Source: Fomitopsis serialis (Eukaryota; Basidiomycota; Agaricomycetes; Polyporales; Fomitopsidaceae). From it: a DNA stretch of 61,196 nt. Shown piece by piece: positions 34,725 through 45,501 of this stretch. The position numbers and the translations under genes were made by a program. The notes beneath the pieces were generated by a model. The model saw nothing but the letters and a program-made list of their open reading frames with translations, did no database searches and had not been told where the DNA came from. How positions within the stretch are numbered: the first letter of the stretch is position 1; each line of letters opens with the position of its first letter. The stretch is from assembly GCF_022376445.1 (NCBI RefSeq), contig NW_025955192.1, positions 1-61,196 on the forward strand, in the 5' to 3' direction.

Positions 34725-36041
34725 TTGGAGGACCGGGGGCGTTGGGGGCGTCGCAAACGACACCTGGATCGAGTGAGCCCACTGCGTTCAAATAACACCT
34801 ACGATATCGACGCTGCGCTAATCACCTCATCTGGACTTCCTATCGCGGCAAGTCATCCGTTTCGATCCTCTGGCTGCACCATGATCAGCGTTCGCGGAGA
34901 GACGGCCATCTTTCTGCGGACTGCGTGGGTAGCTGTCGAGGTAAGGTTCTGTGCGGGCTCAGGCAGGCTCAGGCACATACGGCCGGACCCTGTCCATGTC
35001 GGGGGATGATCGTAGGTAAGATAAGCTTGTACGTCGTCGCTGAAGCGAATAACGTATGTACCGGTGGAAGGACTGTATTCAGTCTTGCGCATGTCCTCCA
35101 AACATTTCCTCAGAAGGCAGAGCAACATCCGCTATCCTCAGAAAGTCCCAGGGTGAGTGTCGCTCAGTTAGGGCGCGGATGTACCAAGGCTATGCACTTA
35201 TCGTAGAACAGTTTCAACGTGACAGTCGTGTCCACAATGATTCCAAGACCTTGTTTCTGGGTTATGTCCCGTGAGACATATCAAAGCCTACGGTATGTTC
35301 CAAGATGCCCTATGTCCACCGTGTCAGGTCTGAAATCCAATAGTTGCAGTAAATCGTTGCTATCTCTCAGGCTGCACCACGTTCGACGCCAGCCAGACAA
35401 GATCAGGATTGCTGACAGGATTCTCCCGAAGTTGAAAGCGAGACTGTAGCTTGTCTAAGTGAACTGGTTCACATGGATGTTCATGTTGGAAATTGGTATG
35501 TCGTCTTAGCTCTTGTCGTCCATCGTGCCGTGGATACCAAGGATCGGCGGGACTTCATAGAGCACGCCGCCGCGGATAGCCAACGCAGAGTGCAGAGCAA
35601 TCAAGCCTCCCAGCGAATTGTTGGCTTGACACGGTGTTAGTGAGCCTCTAGTACCATCTACTAAGCAAGCCAACTCACGCAAATAGCAGGCGTTAGGTGG
35701 TCCGTGAGCCTAGGGCTAGTTCGGCTTGGACCCGCGGCACCATCAGCCGACTGTGGTACATGACAATCAGTCGCGAGTCCTTCGGCAGGGGCATCTGCTA
35801 TCCCCGTGTCCTCCAAGTTGGCAGTTCGACCCGGTGGCCATTGGCGTCCCGTCCTGCAATCGTGTAGTTCACCGTCAGCCGCTCGGTGTCTTCCAAGCAT
35901 CACCTGTGGATCCGCTGCTATGGCTCCCAAGACCTCGGGACGGCGCCTGGAAATTAGACTGTAACGTGTATATGAACCGACTTGGGCTAGGTGCGGTTTG
36001 GCCAAGCCACTCTCTTGTGCTAGCTTGTTTGTTTACTTATC
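34725..36041. other. Intergenic stretch with a probable gene remnant
   Basis: About 1.3 kb. The left part should contain the MTAP promoter. The right part (35513-36000, minus strand) holds the remnant listed separately. No intact gene was found. Confidence 0.45.
35510..35990 (-). pseudogene. Unidentified gene remnant
   Basis: On the minus strand two protein-like pieces occur: VNYTIAGRDANGHRVELPTW (about 35815-35875) and LGGLIALHSALAIRGGVLYE with VPPILGIHGTMDDKS then stop (35513-35620). They have ordered composition but are separated by stops and lack an upstream start. I do not recognise the family. Confidence 0.35.
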
Positions 36042-37603
36042 ATGTCTTCCAGCGACGACGCGGCCGTCTGGCAAAGTGTCGGCCATGATCTCGTCCAGTC
36101 ATTTGTGTCCGTGACAGTCGAGACATTCGTTGTTGGTATGTGCACCCTCATGCCTCCAACTCCATATCGCATGTTAACACCGTGATTGCAGCGGTCTACT
36201 CCGTCCTAGTCTTTGAGACTGGTCGACTGCTACTGTGATAATCTTCGCAACATCACTTCACACTCGGCTCAGCACTGATGCATTGAATATTTCAGGAGAA
36301 AGAGCCACACCAAGGTCTCGCTCTGCACATGTCTGGCGGTGCTCGTCATGTACGGCCTCGACCTTTCACTTTGGATGATCGACGTACACAATGTTGTCGC
36401 CGAAATTCAAGGGACGCTTCTTTCCACCTCCACCGCCCCCCTCGACGGTATCTATGCTACCGTCATATCCAAAATCCTCCGTCTGTCGTCCATTGAGGAT
36501 GTCATTTACGCATACATGGTATGCCGTTTTGCTGCGGGCATGTAAATACACTGACTCGACATTGACCGGGGTTTCAGACCATCATCGGCGATGGGATCAT
36601 CATATGGAGAGCCTACGCTTTCTGGTCGACCGGCCGAGAATGGCTTGTCCTTTTCGTCCCCCTCGCCTTCCTGGCAGGGTCACTTTGTGCGTATTCGATA
36701 TTGTTTGACTTGCTGCTCAGTATTCACGGCTGCTTCCAGCGACCTCCATCATGCTCACCTATTGTGCTGCACGCCTGGGAGCCGACATCGAGCTGGGCAC
36801 CTACCAGCACCCGGCCTTCTGTCGCAACATCCAGACCGCGTCGTATTCCACGACGCTCGCGACCACCGCTGTGACAACGATGCTCATCGGCTACAAGACA
36901 TGGTAGGTTCACTCCCGCTTTCATCAGCCGATGCGAGCGCAGAGCTCAGCAACGGACATCTATTCTAGGAAGTACAGACGCACGCATATTGATGCCTTCG
37001 GGAGTTCGTCGCCGCAGACCCGGACGCAGAGGGTTATGGTCATGCTCATCGAGTCCGGCGTCCTCTACATGCTGTTCTTCGTGAGCACTACGTTCCTCCC
37101 CCCGCACAGCGGCCCCTCGCTGATCCCGTCGCAGCTCGTGCAAGTGATCATGAGCCTCAGCTCCGTGAATGCCAGCCTGAGCCAAAGCACGTCGCTCGCC
37201 TTCGCCTTCTCCATCTACCAGTACATCAGCAGCTCCATCGTCGTGCGTCCGATTCCCCGCTCACGGCTCCCTGCGAGATCTGACGACATGGTGGCAGGGC
37301 ATATACCCGACGCTCGTCGTCATCCTCGTCAACTCGAAGCACTCCATGCTCAGGTCGGGCGTGGGCACCGGCTCGTCGAACAGCGCGCTGGTGTACAAGC
37401 GCGGGCCGGGCGCGAGCGAGGCGACGTACAGCTCGACGGCGACGGTGGACCCTGCGCGCGGGCCGGCGGCGGAGATCAGCCTGTACGAGATGGCGCAGCT
37501 GAAGGAGGACTGTGCGGAGGACCCGGAGGCACTGGCAGGCGTCACGGGGAGGAATGGGACTGTGAAGATACAGGTGCAGCAGTCCGTGGCATACGATGTG
37601 TGA
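36042..37603 (+). CDS. Multi-pass (probably seven-helix) membrane protein
   Basis: Unrecognised integral membrane protein of about 420 residues. About seven exons join in frame: start MSSSDDAAVWQSVGHDLV, then VETFVVAVYSVLVFETGR, KSHTKVSLCTCLAVLVMYGL, IEDVIYAYM, TIIGDGIIIWRAYAFW, WLVLFVPLAFLAGSL, TSIMLTYCAARL, TTLATTAVTTMLIGYKTW, RVMVMLIESGVLYMLFFV and GIYPTLVVILVNSKHSML. The C-terminus is a polar tail (ISLYEMAQLKEDC). Seven hydrophobic segments and the conserved tryptophan/arginine pattern (IIWRAYAFW) resemble the large group of seven-helix membrane proteins expanded in mushrooms and often left unnamed. A receptor role is possible but unproven. Its 3' end is duplicated, inverted, at 40640-40800. 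Confidence 0.82.
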
Positions 37604-39307
37604 GCCGTCGGCGCAGGACTACTCGGACTCGAGACCGTGTGTGTGGATCAGTCTTTGTTGAGCGCTCGGTGTGTCATTTTGTGTCTTAGTAGTCGCTGGG
37701 GGATACAATATATTGCGCCATATTTCCAATCCGCACACTGGCAAGAATCACCGGCTCGGCCGTTGGAGAGCAACAGCGACATTACAAACGCCACTTCACT
37801 TTTAGCGCTGTGTACGAACGAGGACGAAGCGTTCAAAGTCAAGCTGCATGCTAACCGTGTCTGGTGGTCCGTTGTGTCCGCAAAACGGCAGATGTGGTAC
37901 AGTTGGTTCAATTTGAATCACATGATCCCTTGTACGGGTATCGCCGTATTTGGGAATTTACCCGCGTGTTGTCCGAATCGGTCGGTGGCTGTGTTCCTCA
38001 CACTTGCGCTGTGCGGAGAATGGTCTTGGTATGAGACAGCGTCCGTCAAAAGCCTGGACTAGCGCGTAGTACGTCTCCGCTGATCATGACATCGCCCTCA
38101 TTCCTTCCCTCCGAGTCGTTCCTTCGAGGCAATGCAAGGAACATTACTGCCAGTGTGCGGTGAATCTCTGTGCGTAATTATCACACTACAGGCTGATGCA
38201 CGTCGCCCTTTCCGAGGGACCGGGGGCGGGTTTTGAATCAATGAATGTGATTCTACAGAACAGCCAGCATCTCGGTACCACGTAGATGAATTGCCGGTGT
38301 CTACGCGCTACCTGTGGCAGGCTGCCGCAGGATAGGCTCCGACTCGACACTTCGCAAGCACGGTCAATTCTGTGACGCCGTACTAGGAACAACTTGAACA
38401 GCCTGTTCCGAGTCAGATGCCGCACTGCATCCTGCGCGGTAGGTGAGGGGATAAAAATACCCAATCATCTCACTAATGCCGTCTGCAGTATCATGATGAT
38501 AACGCAGCCAGAACCCAGAGTTGACGGTGGTGTTTGTGTTGAACTGATTTTGAACAAATTGTCCAAGCATGCTGTAGATGCGCTTTTGGCACGCACACTG
38601 GGATGCTGTAGGCTTCCTGAGGCAGCTCAGGGCAGCTCGCACAGAACATAGAAAGCTCATAGCATGCGTGAGTCCGCACAGCATATATAGCGCGATTACG
38701 GGATCCCACTTCTTCGGGACGTTTCATCTAAACCTTCACATCCCGGTCCGCATGCTGACGCAGATGTGTCATCTTACAATGGAAAGGTCGATGCCAGCGG
38801 CGTCCGAAGTCGTACTCAGGGCCGACCCCACCAACGTGCATGCTCACGGCTATCCCTGGGAGCGATTACCTCGGGCGGGCGAGCGACTCTACTCTCAAAA
38901 TTGTCATATGAATCCCTGAACGTATCTTCGGATAAGCAGTCCCGCAGTGCACATGTTATATAGGCCACACTCCCAGGCATGGGAGTCCCATCTGAACTGC
39001 TGTTCCAATTTCGCGGACGTATCCGCTTCGCCAGCACCATCATGTTCCAGCAGGTGAGGAAATGCAGCCGCCGGTGCCTGCATCGTTAATTGCGGCACCC
39101 GACTTCACAAGCTGTCAACGGCGGTGATGCCGACGTGTCCAGGAGCAGCTATATGAAGAAGAGCTCGGAGCACAGCCAGCGAAGCGAAGGTCGTCCAGCC
39201 CGTGGCGCATCCATTGCGAGCGGTCATATCGCAATCGCATAGTCACAGGTGAGCAGACCATCATCCACTTCGCATCTGCGAAAGCTCATACGTCTCTTGT
39301 TACGAGT
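37604..39307. other. Long intergenic stretch
   Basis: About 1.7 kb with no supported exon chain. A plus-strand frame at 37637-38062 is open for 141 codons but overlaps the presumed 3' untranslated region and has no recognisable motif. Sequence at 37604-37735 is the parent of the inverted fragment at 40640-40800. Confidence 0.45.
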
Positions 39308-40583
39308 ATGTTGCCGTGGTTGTTCGCCTCGCTGCTCTCGCACTGCGCCCTGCAGCTCGCCTTGGTACCGACAGCTGCGACTGCGTTCTCTATCTTCCCG
39401 AACCAGAGGGGCCGCGATGCGAAGATCGCGCCAAAAGTCTTCATCATAGACATGGTCAGCGCGAATGCTCTCCGACTTGAATCTCCTGCGCTCACACTTC
39501 TCCGCTCAGTTTGATGACGAGGGGGACTCATGGTATGGCATCCCGCAATTCGACGTGCTCGCGCACAACATCACCATTCCGGGCTTCTCTCCACTCTTCC
39601 CCCAGGCGCACTGCACACTGGATGGGTCGATCTGCCAGCTCACTACTGGAGAAGCTGAGATCAACTCCGCCTCGACGATATCTGCCCTCGTCCACTCCCC
39701 CGTATTCGACCTCACGCACACCTACTTCCTCATTGCCGGGATCGCAGGCATAAGCCCCAAGCTCGGCACCCTCGGCAGCGTCACGTTCGCGCGCTTCGGC
39801 GTGCAGGTCGCGCTGCAGTACGAGTTTGACGCGCGCGAGAAGCCCGCCAACTTCTCTACCGGGTACGTCCCCCAGGGCTCCTACGCGCCGAACCAGTACC
39901 CACAGGAGCTGTACGGCACCGAGGTCTTCGAGGTCAACGACAACCTCCGCCAGCTCGCCATCGAGATGGCGAAGACCGGGAAGCTCTTCGACGACGCCGG
40001 CTCGGAGGCGTACCGCGCGAACTACGCGAGCGACCCCGCCTACGCCGCGGGCGCCGCGCCGCCGTCCGTCGTCGCGTGCGACACGGCGACCTCGGACGTG
40101 TTCTGGACGGGCGACCTACTCGCGGGCGCGTTCGAGAACACGACGACGCTCTTCACTAACGGGTCCGCGACGTACTGCACGACGCAGCAGGAGGACAACG
40201 GCACGCTCGAGGCGCTCCTCCGCGGCGCTATCACCGGGCTCGTCGACTTCGCGCGCATCGTCGTCATGCGCACCGCGTCCGACTTCGACAGGCCGTACGA
40301 CGGCGAGAGCGCCGCGACGAACCTCTTCCTCATGTCCCCCGGCTACGAGATCTCGATCCAGAACATCCCCGCCGCGGGCGTCCCTGTCGTGACCGGCATC
40401 GTCGCGCAGTGGGAGACGCTGTTTGAGGAGGGCATCCTGCCGACGAATTATGTCGGGGATATCTTCGGGTCGTTGGGCGGCACGCCCGACTTCGGTCCTG
40501 GTAACATCTTCGGTGGCAGAGCGGCGCCGGCGAAGCGTTCTGTGCGTCGCCGGGGCCTTCGCTCGACGATACGGGGCGCCTGA
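39308..40583 (+). CDS. Purine nucleoside permease (NUP) family protein
   Basis: Member of the NUP family, whose founding member is a Candida purine nucleoside permease and whose fold is related to nucleoside phosphorylases. Two exons (39308-39454 and 39510-40583; donor GTCAGC) give 406 residues. A signal peptide opens the protein (MLPWLFASLLSHCALQLALV, then PTAATA). Family motifs follow: PKVFIIDMFDDEGDSWY, NITIPGFSPLFPQAHC, TTGEAEINSASTISALV, YFLIAGIAGISPKLGTLGSV, QYPQELYGTEVFEVND, VVACDTATSDVFWTGDLL, NGTLEALLRG, VVMRTASDFDRPYDGES. There are several N-glycosylation sites (NFS, NTT, NGS, NGT) and a basic end. It is probably cell-surface or secreted. It lies 4.6 kb from the MTAP gene, which also acts on a nucleoside. 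Confidence 0.93.
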
Positions 40584-40639
40584 AATGTGTCTCGATACCA
40601 CGTCTACCATTCTGCGGACACGACGGACCAACGGACACG

Positions 40640-41167
40640 GGTACTATGTAGCATGGCAGGTTGGAAATATGGTGCAATAAATCGTACCCTATAAGACATG
40701 AGATAATATACTGCCAGGTGTTCAACAAAGACTGACATACGCACACACGGTCTCGAGTCTGTGTAGTACTACGCCGACGGCTCACACGTCCGAGTCGTAC
40801 ACCACAGACTGCCGCACACCGCGACCGACTACGACGCGTGGCGTCCGCATGAGGAGTCGGTCACTCAACTGTGGTCGAGGTCTTCAAGACGCTCCAGGCC
40901 AACGCAGAGTCAGCACGGCACGTGGCCGCTGCCGTGCTTGACGGCTTGACGGCTGCTGCTGTAAAGGGCGACATTCTGAGCGCGGAGAAGGGGTCCATGC
41001 AATACTCCATCACGCCGCGCTCAGAGGGCCGAAGACGTGGCCCAAGTTAAGTTATACTTATCCTCGCAGAGTACTTCCTATAGTGATGTAGCTATGGTGC
41101 AAGGAGATGTCAGGCGCAAAAGAGAACAAAGTTTAAGATGTAGAATACTTCAAGTCACAATCCGTTG
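40640..41167 (+). pseudogene. Inverted duplicate: tail of membrane protein gene joined to MTAP last exon
   Basis: Two adjacent pieces, both inverted relative to their parents. Piece 1 (about 40640-40800) is the reverse complement of 37590-37735, the end and 3' flank of the multi-pass membrane protein gene: ACTCGAGACCGTGTGTG and CAGTCTTTGTTGA are shared. Piece 2 (about 40813-41167) is the reverse complement of about 33495-33855, the last MTAP exon and its 3' flank: CCGACTACGACGCGTGGCG against CCGACTACGATGCGTGGCG, CTCCAGGCCAACGCAGAG, GCAATACTCCATCA, then CACAATCCGTTG in the flank. The coding frame is broken by small indels (GGTCACTCAACTGTGGTC against GGTCACTGTAGTC). The order fits one inversion of 33.5-37.7 kb that later lost its middle 3.7 kb. 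Confidence 0.85.
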
Positions 41168-42390
41168 CCCACAGCGTCTCGAACCCTTGTGTAACCGGAT
41201 GAAGGTCCTTCGGGTTCTTCCCGATATCTCCGCTGTGCTCAATGTCGATCCAGCGATTCACTGTGGATGTGATTGTCATATAGAAGCCAATCGATCACCG
41301 GTCCAGTAGCGAGAATGGAAATTCGCTCAGCTGTCCTCAGATTGTACCATCTGGATAGGTGTCTGATGGCCTTTCTGTCAGTTATTTGCCACACGAATAT
41401 TTATACACCAGAATATTACGTAGAGATGAGCCTGATGTATACAAGAGGTGCGAGGATGTGGAAGTATTCGTCTGTGCCGGCCTGAGGAGTTGTGAGACCG
41501 ATGAAGAAGCCTCCCAGTCAATTTCAACGCCACGTTGGAAGTTCGAATTGTATTCCGGCGCCTAGATTGTGATCTGTGCGTGAATTTCCACGCCACCCAA
41601 AGAACGTTATTGACGGTGGCGCGCTTTCTGTCAAGCAAGGTCGATTGGCGGACTGTTAAGTTACGTGCTTACCGGCGAAACTCATTACCCCCCGACACTC
41701 GTCATTTTTATACAGGGAACATCCGGTCCTCGTCCAAGCAGCCAGGTGAAGGTGGGCCATCCCTGAAATGGACGTCCAAGTCCGCAATCTCCCTGTCTAT
41801 GCGGTGCCAGCGCGATCATCTCTTCCAAGTCTGAGCGAAAGGCTGTCGTAAGCTTTGGCCTCTCAAATCATCAAGAAATACTCGAGGAATATTGGCATGG
41901 GATGACCCATCCTCTCGACCGCGGGTATCATTAGGTGAGCTTCACCTGCGGCGGACCATGTACCAGCATGTCACCATTAATGCTAACTATTGAAGGCTCT
42001 CTGAACATCGCGATGCTTGGCGCGCACAGATCAATTTTCGGACATGGTCAAAGGGCTAAGACATTCGTTATGATGTCAGCGGTCCTTTGCTAGCTCGGTC
42101 GCCATACTGCAGTCCTTCACTAAGAACGTGCAGAGTTCAATATGACGTGACCTGTGGCTCGCCGCGATCTCCAGCGCACCGAATGTACTTGGTGGTCACA
42201 TATTGTATGTAGTGCGATCGAGGGCGCTTCCAACGCAGGTCAGGCTCATCAATTGTGAAGGCGGATTCACAGGCATCTCCGAAAAGAAACCGTGGGGTGC
42301 AGGCGTTCTCCTGGCAGTTTCGCGGAAGGACATGCAGCTACACTGCGGAACACTGACTGTGCCGCTGCGCTGTCGTGCACGACTCTGCGG

Positions 42391-42398
42391 TATATAAT
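42391..42398 (+). promoter_or_regulatory. TATA box
   Basis: TATATAAT, 46 nt upstream of the start codon at 42444. The spacing is short but workable for a fungal core promoter. Confidence 0.55.
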
Positions 42399-42443
42399 CT
42401 AAGGCCTCGTGAGGCAGCTGTGTAGTCGACGAGGATTTCCGCC

Positions 42444-44195
42444 ATGTCGGCTCACGGTTGCGCTCACTGGCACTCCGCCGTGTCGCGGTTCATTCTCCCT
42501 CTCCAGCTGGTGCTCATATTTATCTTCTTCATTGCTGCTACCCCGTCTGGTGCAGCACCGGTCCCTCTGGAAGGGGCTGCCTCCGTCACTTCAGGCACCT
42601 GCTACGCCGACGCGGTCATCATCTACAACCTAGCCAGCTACTTGATCAGCAACTACGCTATCCACGCTTCCGCGATACCGATCGGCGCAGACATCGGACG
42701 GTACACGCAGCGCGTAACGCGCCAGGACGGGTGGCTCTGGAATCTATGGCTGACGACTATCTCGCTCTTCCTGCCGTTCTTCGCGCTCGCGAGGACACTC
42801 ATCCTGGTCGCGCAGCAATTGAAAAGCGAAGGCGACGGCGTCCTCGCGGCGCTCCACCACGGTGCTCTCCTCGTCGTGGTCAGGGACACCGATTGGAAGC
42901 CTGGCAAGAGCGACCAATTCGTTTATACTCGGCTACCTCACGACTTTGTCAAATCCGACGAGTAAGTCGCTGAACCTAACGCCTGTGAACCTGAAAGCAC
43001 ATATTTACGATGTCAATACAGCACCCGCACTGGTGATCAACTGCCAGAAGCCACCATCGACCTCGATGACGAAGGGGAAAAACACGCTTTTCTGCGCACG
43101 GACACAGACAACCACACGTTGCATGGCTTAGCCCATCCCCCGCCAGGGTACACGCTGGCAGTGCCCGAGCGCAAGGGTCATACCGAGCTCTTGATCAAGA
43201 ACCACCTCAAGGACACGAAGAGGCTGAACGTACACTACCGCCCAGGCTTCATGGGCGTGTTGCTCTCGCTCGTTCAGATCTGTGTCGGCTCGTACAACCT
43301 GTACGAAGCGCGGGTGACCCAGATCCCACGCTGGGGGTACGCGGCCTACGGGCTCTCCGTGCTTCCATATGTAATCATGTCTATTTTGAACCTCCTCTGC
43401 GCCGCCATCGTCGACAGCTACGCGTGTGCCCAGCTTCTGCGGACACCCATCCTCGAGGAGTCTCTGTGGAGGCCAGAGGATGGTGATCCCGAGTATGACG
43501 GGACCATTGGCGCTGTCAATCCGGCGAGCATGCCCCAATCGTCAGCCATAGGTCAGCGGGGCCAAGGAGACTACGTGGCGGTGCTAATGCGCACGGAGAC
43601 CTATACAACAAACGGGCATGAGCAGAAGATCCTCGTCGTGAATGCGCTCGGCGAGAAGCCCAGGACCTACCGCCTCATTCCCAGTGGCCGCGATGTCGCG
43701 AAGACGGAAGGCAACATCGCGGTTGGAGCAGAGCAGGCAGAGACAAGGGCTCACCCGTGCGGACCCAACGTTCAAGGAGGCTCCACCGTGCATTTCACAG
43801 TATCCGCACTCAGCCACAACGGACCTCCGCCCAAATCCAGGGTGAGGGAACTGGAGGAAATTTCACATCGAGAGGGGACGACCATTGCGTGCCTTTTCTT
43901 CATCGCGATGATCCTACCACACGTCTTCATATATGCGCTCACCGGCTTCCGCCCCAATCAGAGCACTGTGGCTCAGAGGGGGCTGATGATGGCATGGCTG
44001 GCAGCTGACCAGTTCTCGTCGTGCTCGACGCTCTGGTGTTGGATTGTATGGAAGAAGAAGCACAACGTCATCCCGAACGTTGTCCAGAAGGCGTGGTATG
44101 CTGTCTTGATGGTGGCAGGAATGGGGGGCTTCGTGACGGTGGCACAGATGTATTTGCAGGACAATGGCTATGGGTTCCAGAGATGTTCCTTGTAA
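42444..44195 (+). CDS. Multi-pass membrane protein, basidiomycete type
   Basis: Unrecognised integral membrane protein of 563 residues in two exons (42444-42961 and 43022-44195). Hydrophobic segments include FILPLQLVLIFIFFIAATP near the start (possibly a signal anchor), LWLTTISLFLPFFALARTLI, GFMGVLLSLVQICVGSYNLY, YAAYGLSVLPYVIMSILNLL, IACLFFIAMILPHVFIYAL, GLMMAWLAADQFSSCSTLW and AWYAVLMVAGMGGFVTVAQM. Between them lie polar loops, one long and presumably cytosolic (about residues 300-450), with NGHEQKILVVNALGEKPRT. No transporter signature or enzyme motif is visible. I cannot name a function; the layout resembles fungal membrane proteins of unknown role. Confidence 0.82.
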
Positions 44196-45501
44196 CGCGT
44201 AACGCATGCCGTTTGTATCTACATGTATCGCAGCGGACCCCTGACTTTGAACTCGTGTTAGCGATGCACATTCTGTATATTCTGGGATGTTACGTATTAC
44301 TCCTATGCCAGTGCACCTCCGCCTTCTCATGTCAACATCGACTTCTTCACGACTGCCGTTGGGTTCAAGTCGGCATACTTATTATATCGTTTGGACCACA
44401 GACAAACCGACAACCATGAGGCATAGGCCACACTTGTGTAACGAAATGAATGGAAGAGTCCACACAGCCGGCACAGGCTCTGGCCGCATCGAGAACTCTC
44501 CGTTTCGACGAACGACGAATCTGTCCAGCTGCAGATTGCGACTCTAGTGATGTCCTTCCTGAATGTGAACGTTGAGATATGAACCGATCGCTTCATGAGG
44601 CGTACCTTGCTCGGATTATTTTTGACCAAATCTTGCTGCAGCGGGGTCATCGCGCCCCAAAACAGCTGGTGCGCAGCAGGACTGTACGAAGTCATGGAAG
44701 CTCAGTGCTTCCATGCTGCACTGTGCGCAGTCTGCCACACAGAACGTGTTGGCCTCACACTCAATGTCCGATCAATGTGCGCTAGCTACCATATAGCTCC
44801 GTGGACGAGGTCTGCACGGCAATTGAGCAAGAAGAGGGTCGTCTGACACTGCATGCGCTCCGCCGGCGCCGGTCGTCATCTTTGCTGTCAGTGCCGTCAA
44901 CAGATGTAGCCTTCACACAGTACACTCTCACCGAAGCCGCAACAAATTTAAACACCATTTCGAGGACACGATAGCATGCATTGAAAGCGGCACAATAACA
45001 CAGCAAACAACAGCGAAATACAAGAACAACGCGCTTACAACCCACCGACACGCCAGGCAGGTGAAGGGCACGCAGACTGAGCCTCGCATCTCCCGAACAG
45101 TCGGCGAGAGCGAGAACAGAGATCTACCATGCGCCTGCGCCACCAGGGCAGAAACGTCGACGAGCTGGACGCAATCTCTCCTACGGGACTCTACAGCTAG
45201 TGATGTTGCGCGAATGATATCGAATGCGGGGTATAATGATCTGTAGGGAACGATCAGACTACTCTGACGATGAGTGGACGCTACTCACCTCACGCGACAA
45301 AGCGCAGCAGGACATAATGCCCTGTCAAAGAGAGGCTGCGCTATTAGACGTTCATAGTGTAGAGAAGGTAGTGTACTTCCGGCTGTCCTTTGTGGCGTGT
45401 ACAGTGTCCGTGGCCGCGATTGTGCGTTGTCCGGTAATACAGCTCTACAACAAATCAAGAGAAAAACCCCAATGCTAATACCTACCGGTTGTCCCGTCAA
45501 C
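44196..45501. other. Convergent intergenic stretch
   Basis: About 1.3 kb between two stop codons. A minus-strand hydrophobic piece (VVSALFLYFAVVCCVIV, near 45000) stands among stops and may be a remnant of a membrane protein gene. No intact gene is seen. Confidence 0.4.

Larger units (their letters stand above)
40584..42443. other. Intergenic stretch with inverted gene fragments
   Basis: About 1.9 kb. The left part (40640-41167) is an inverted, internally deleted duplicate described separately. The remainder, 41168-42380, shows no exon chain. A TATATAAT element at 42391-42398 precedes the next gene. Confidence 0.55.

Noticed and set aside
37637..38062. 141-codon plus-strand open frame after the membrane protein
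   Set aside because: Overlaps the presumed 3' untranslated region, no motif, and its start is duplicated only as non-coding flank at 40640-40800.
39826..40392. 188-codon arginine/threonine-rich frame
   Set aside because: Shifted frame of the NUP gene; low-complexity composition gives it away.
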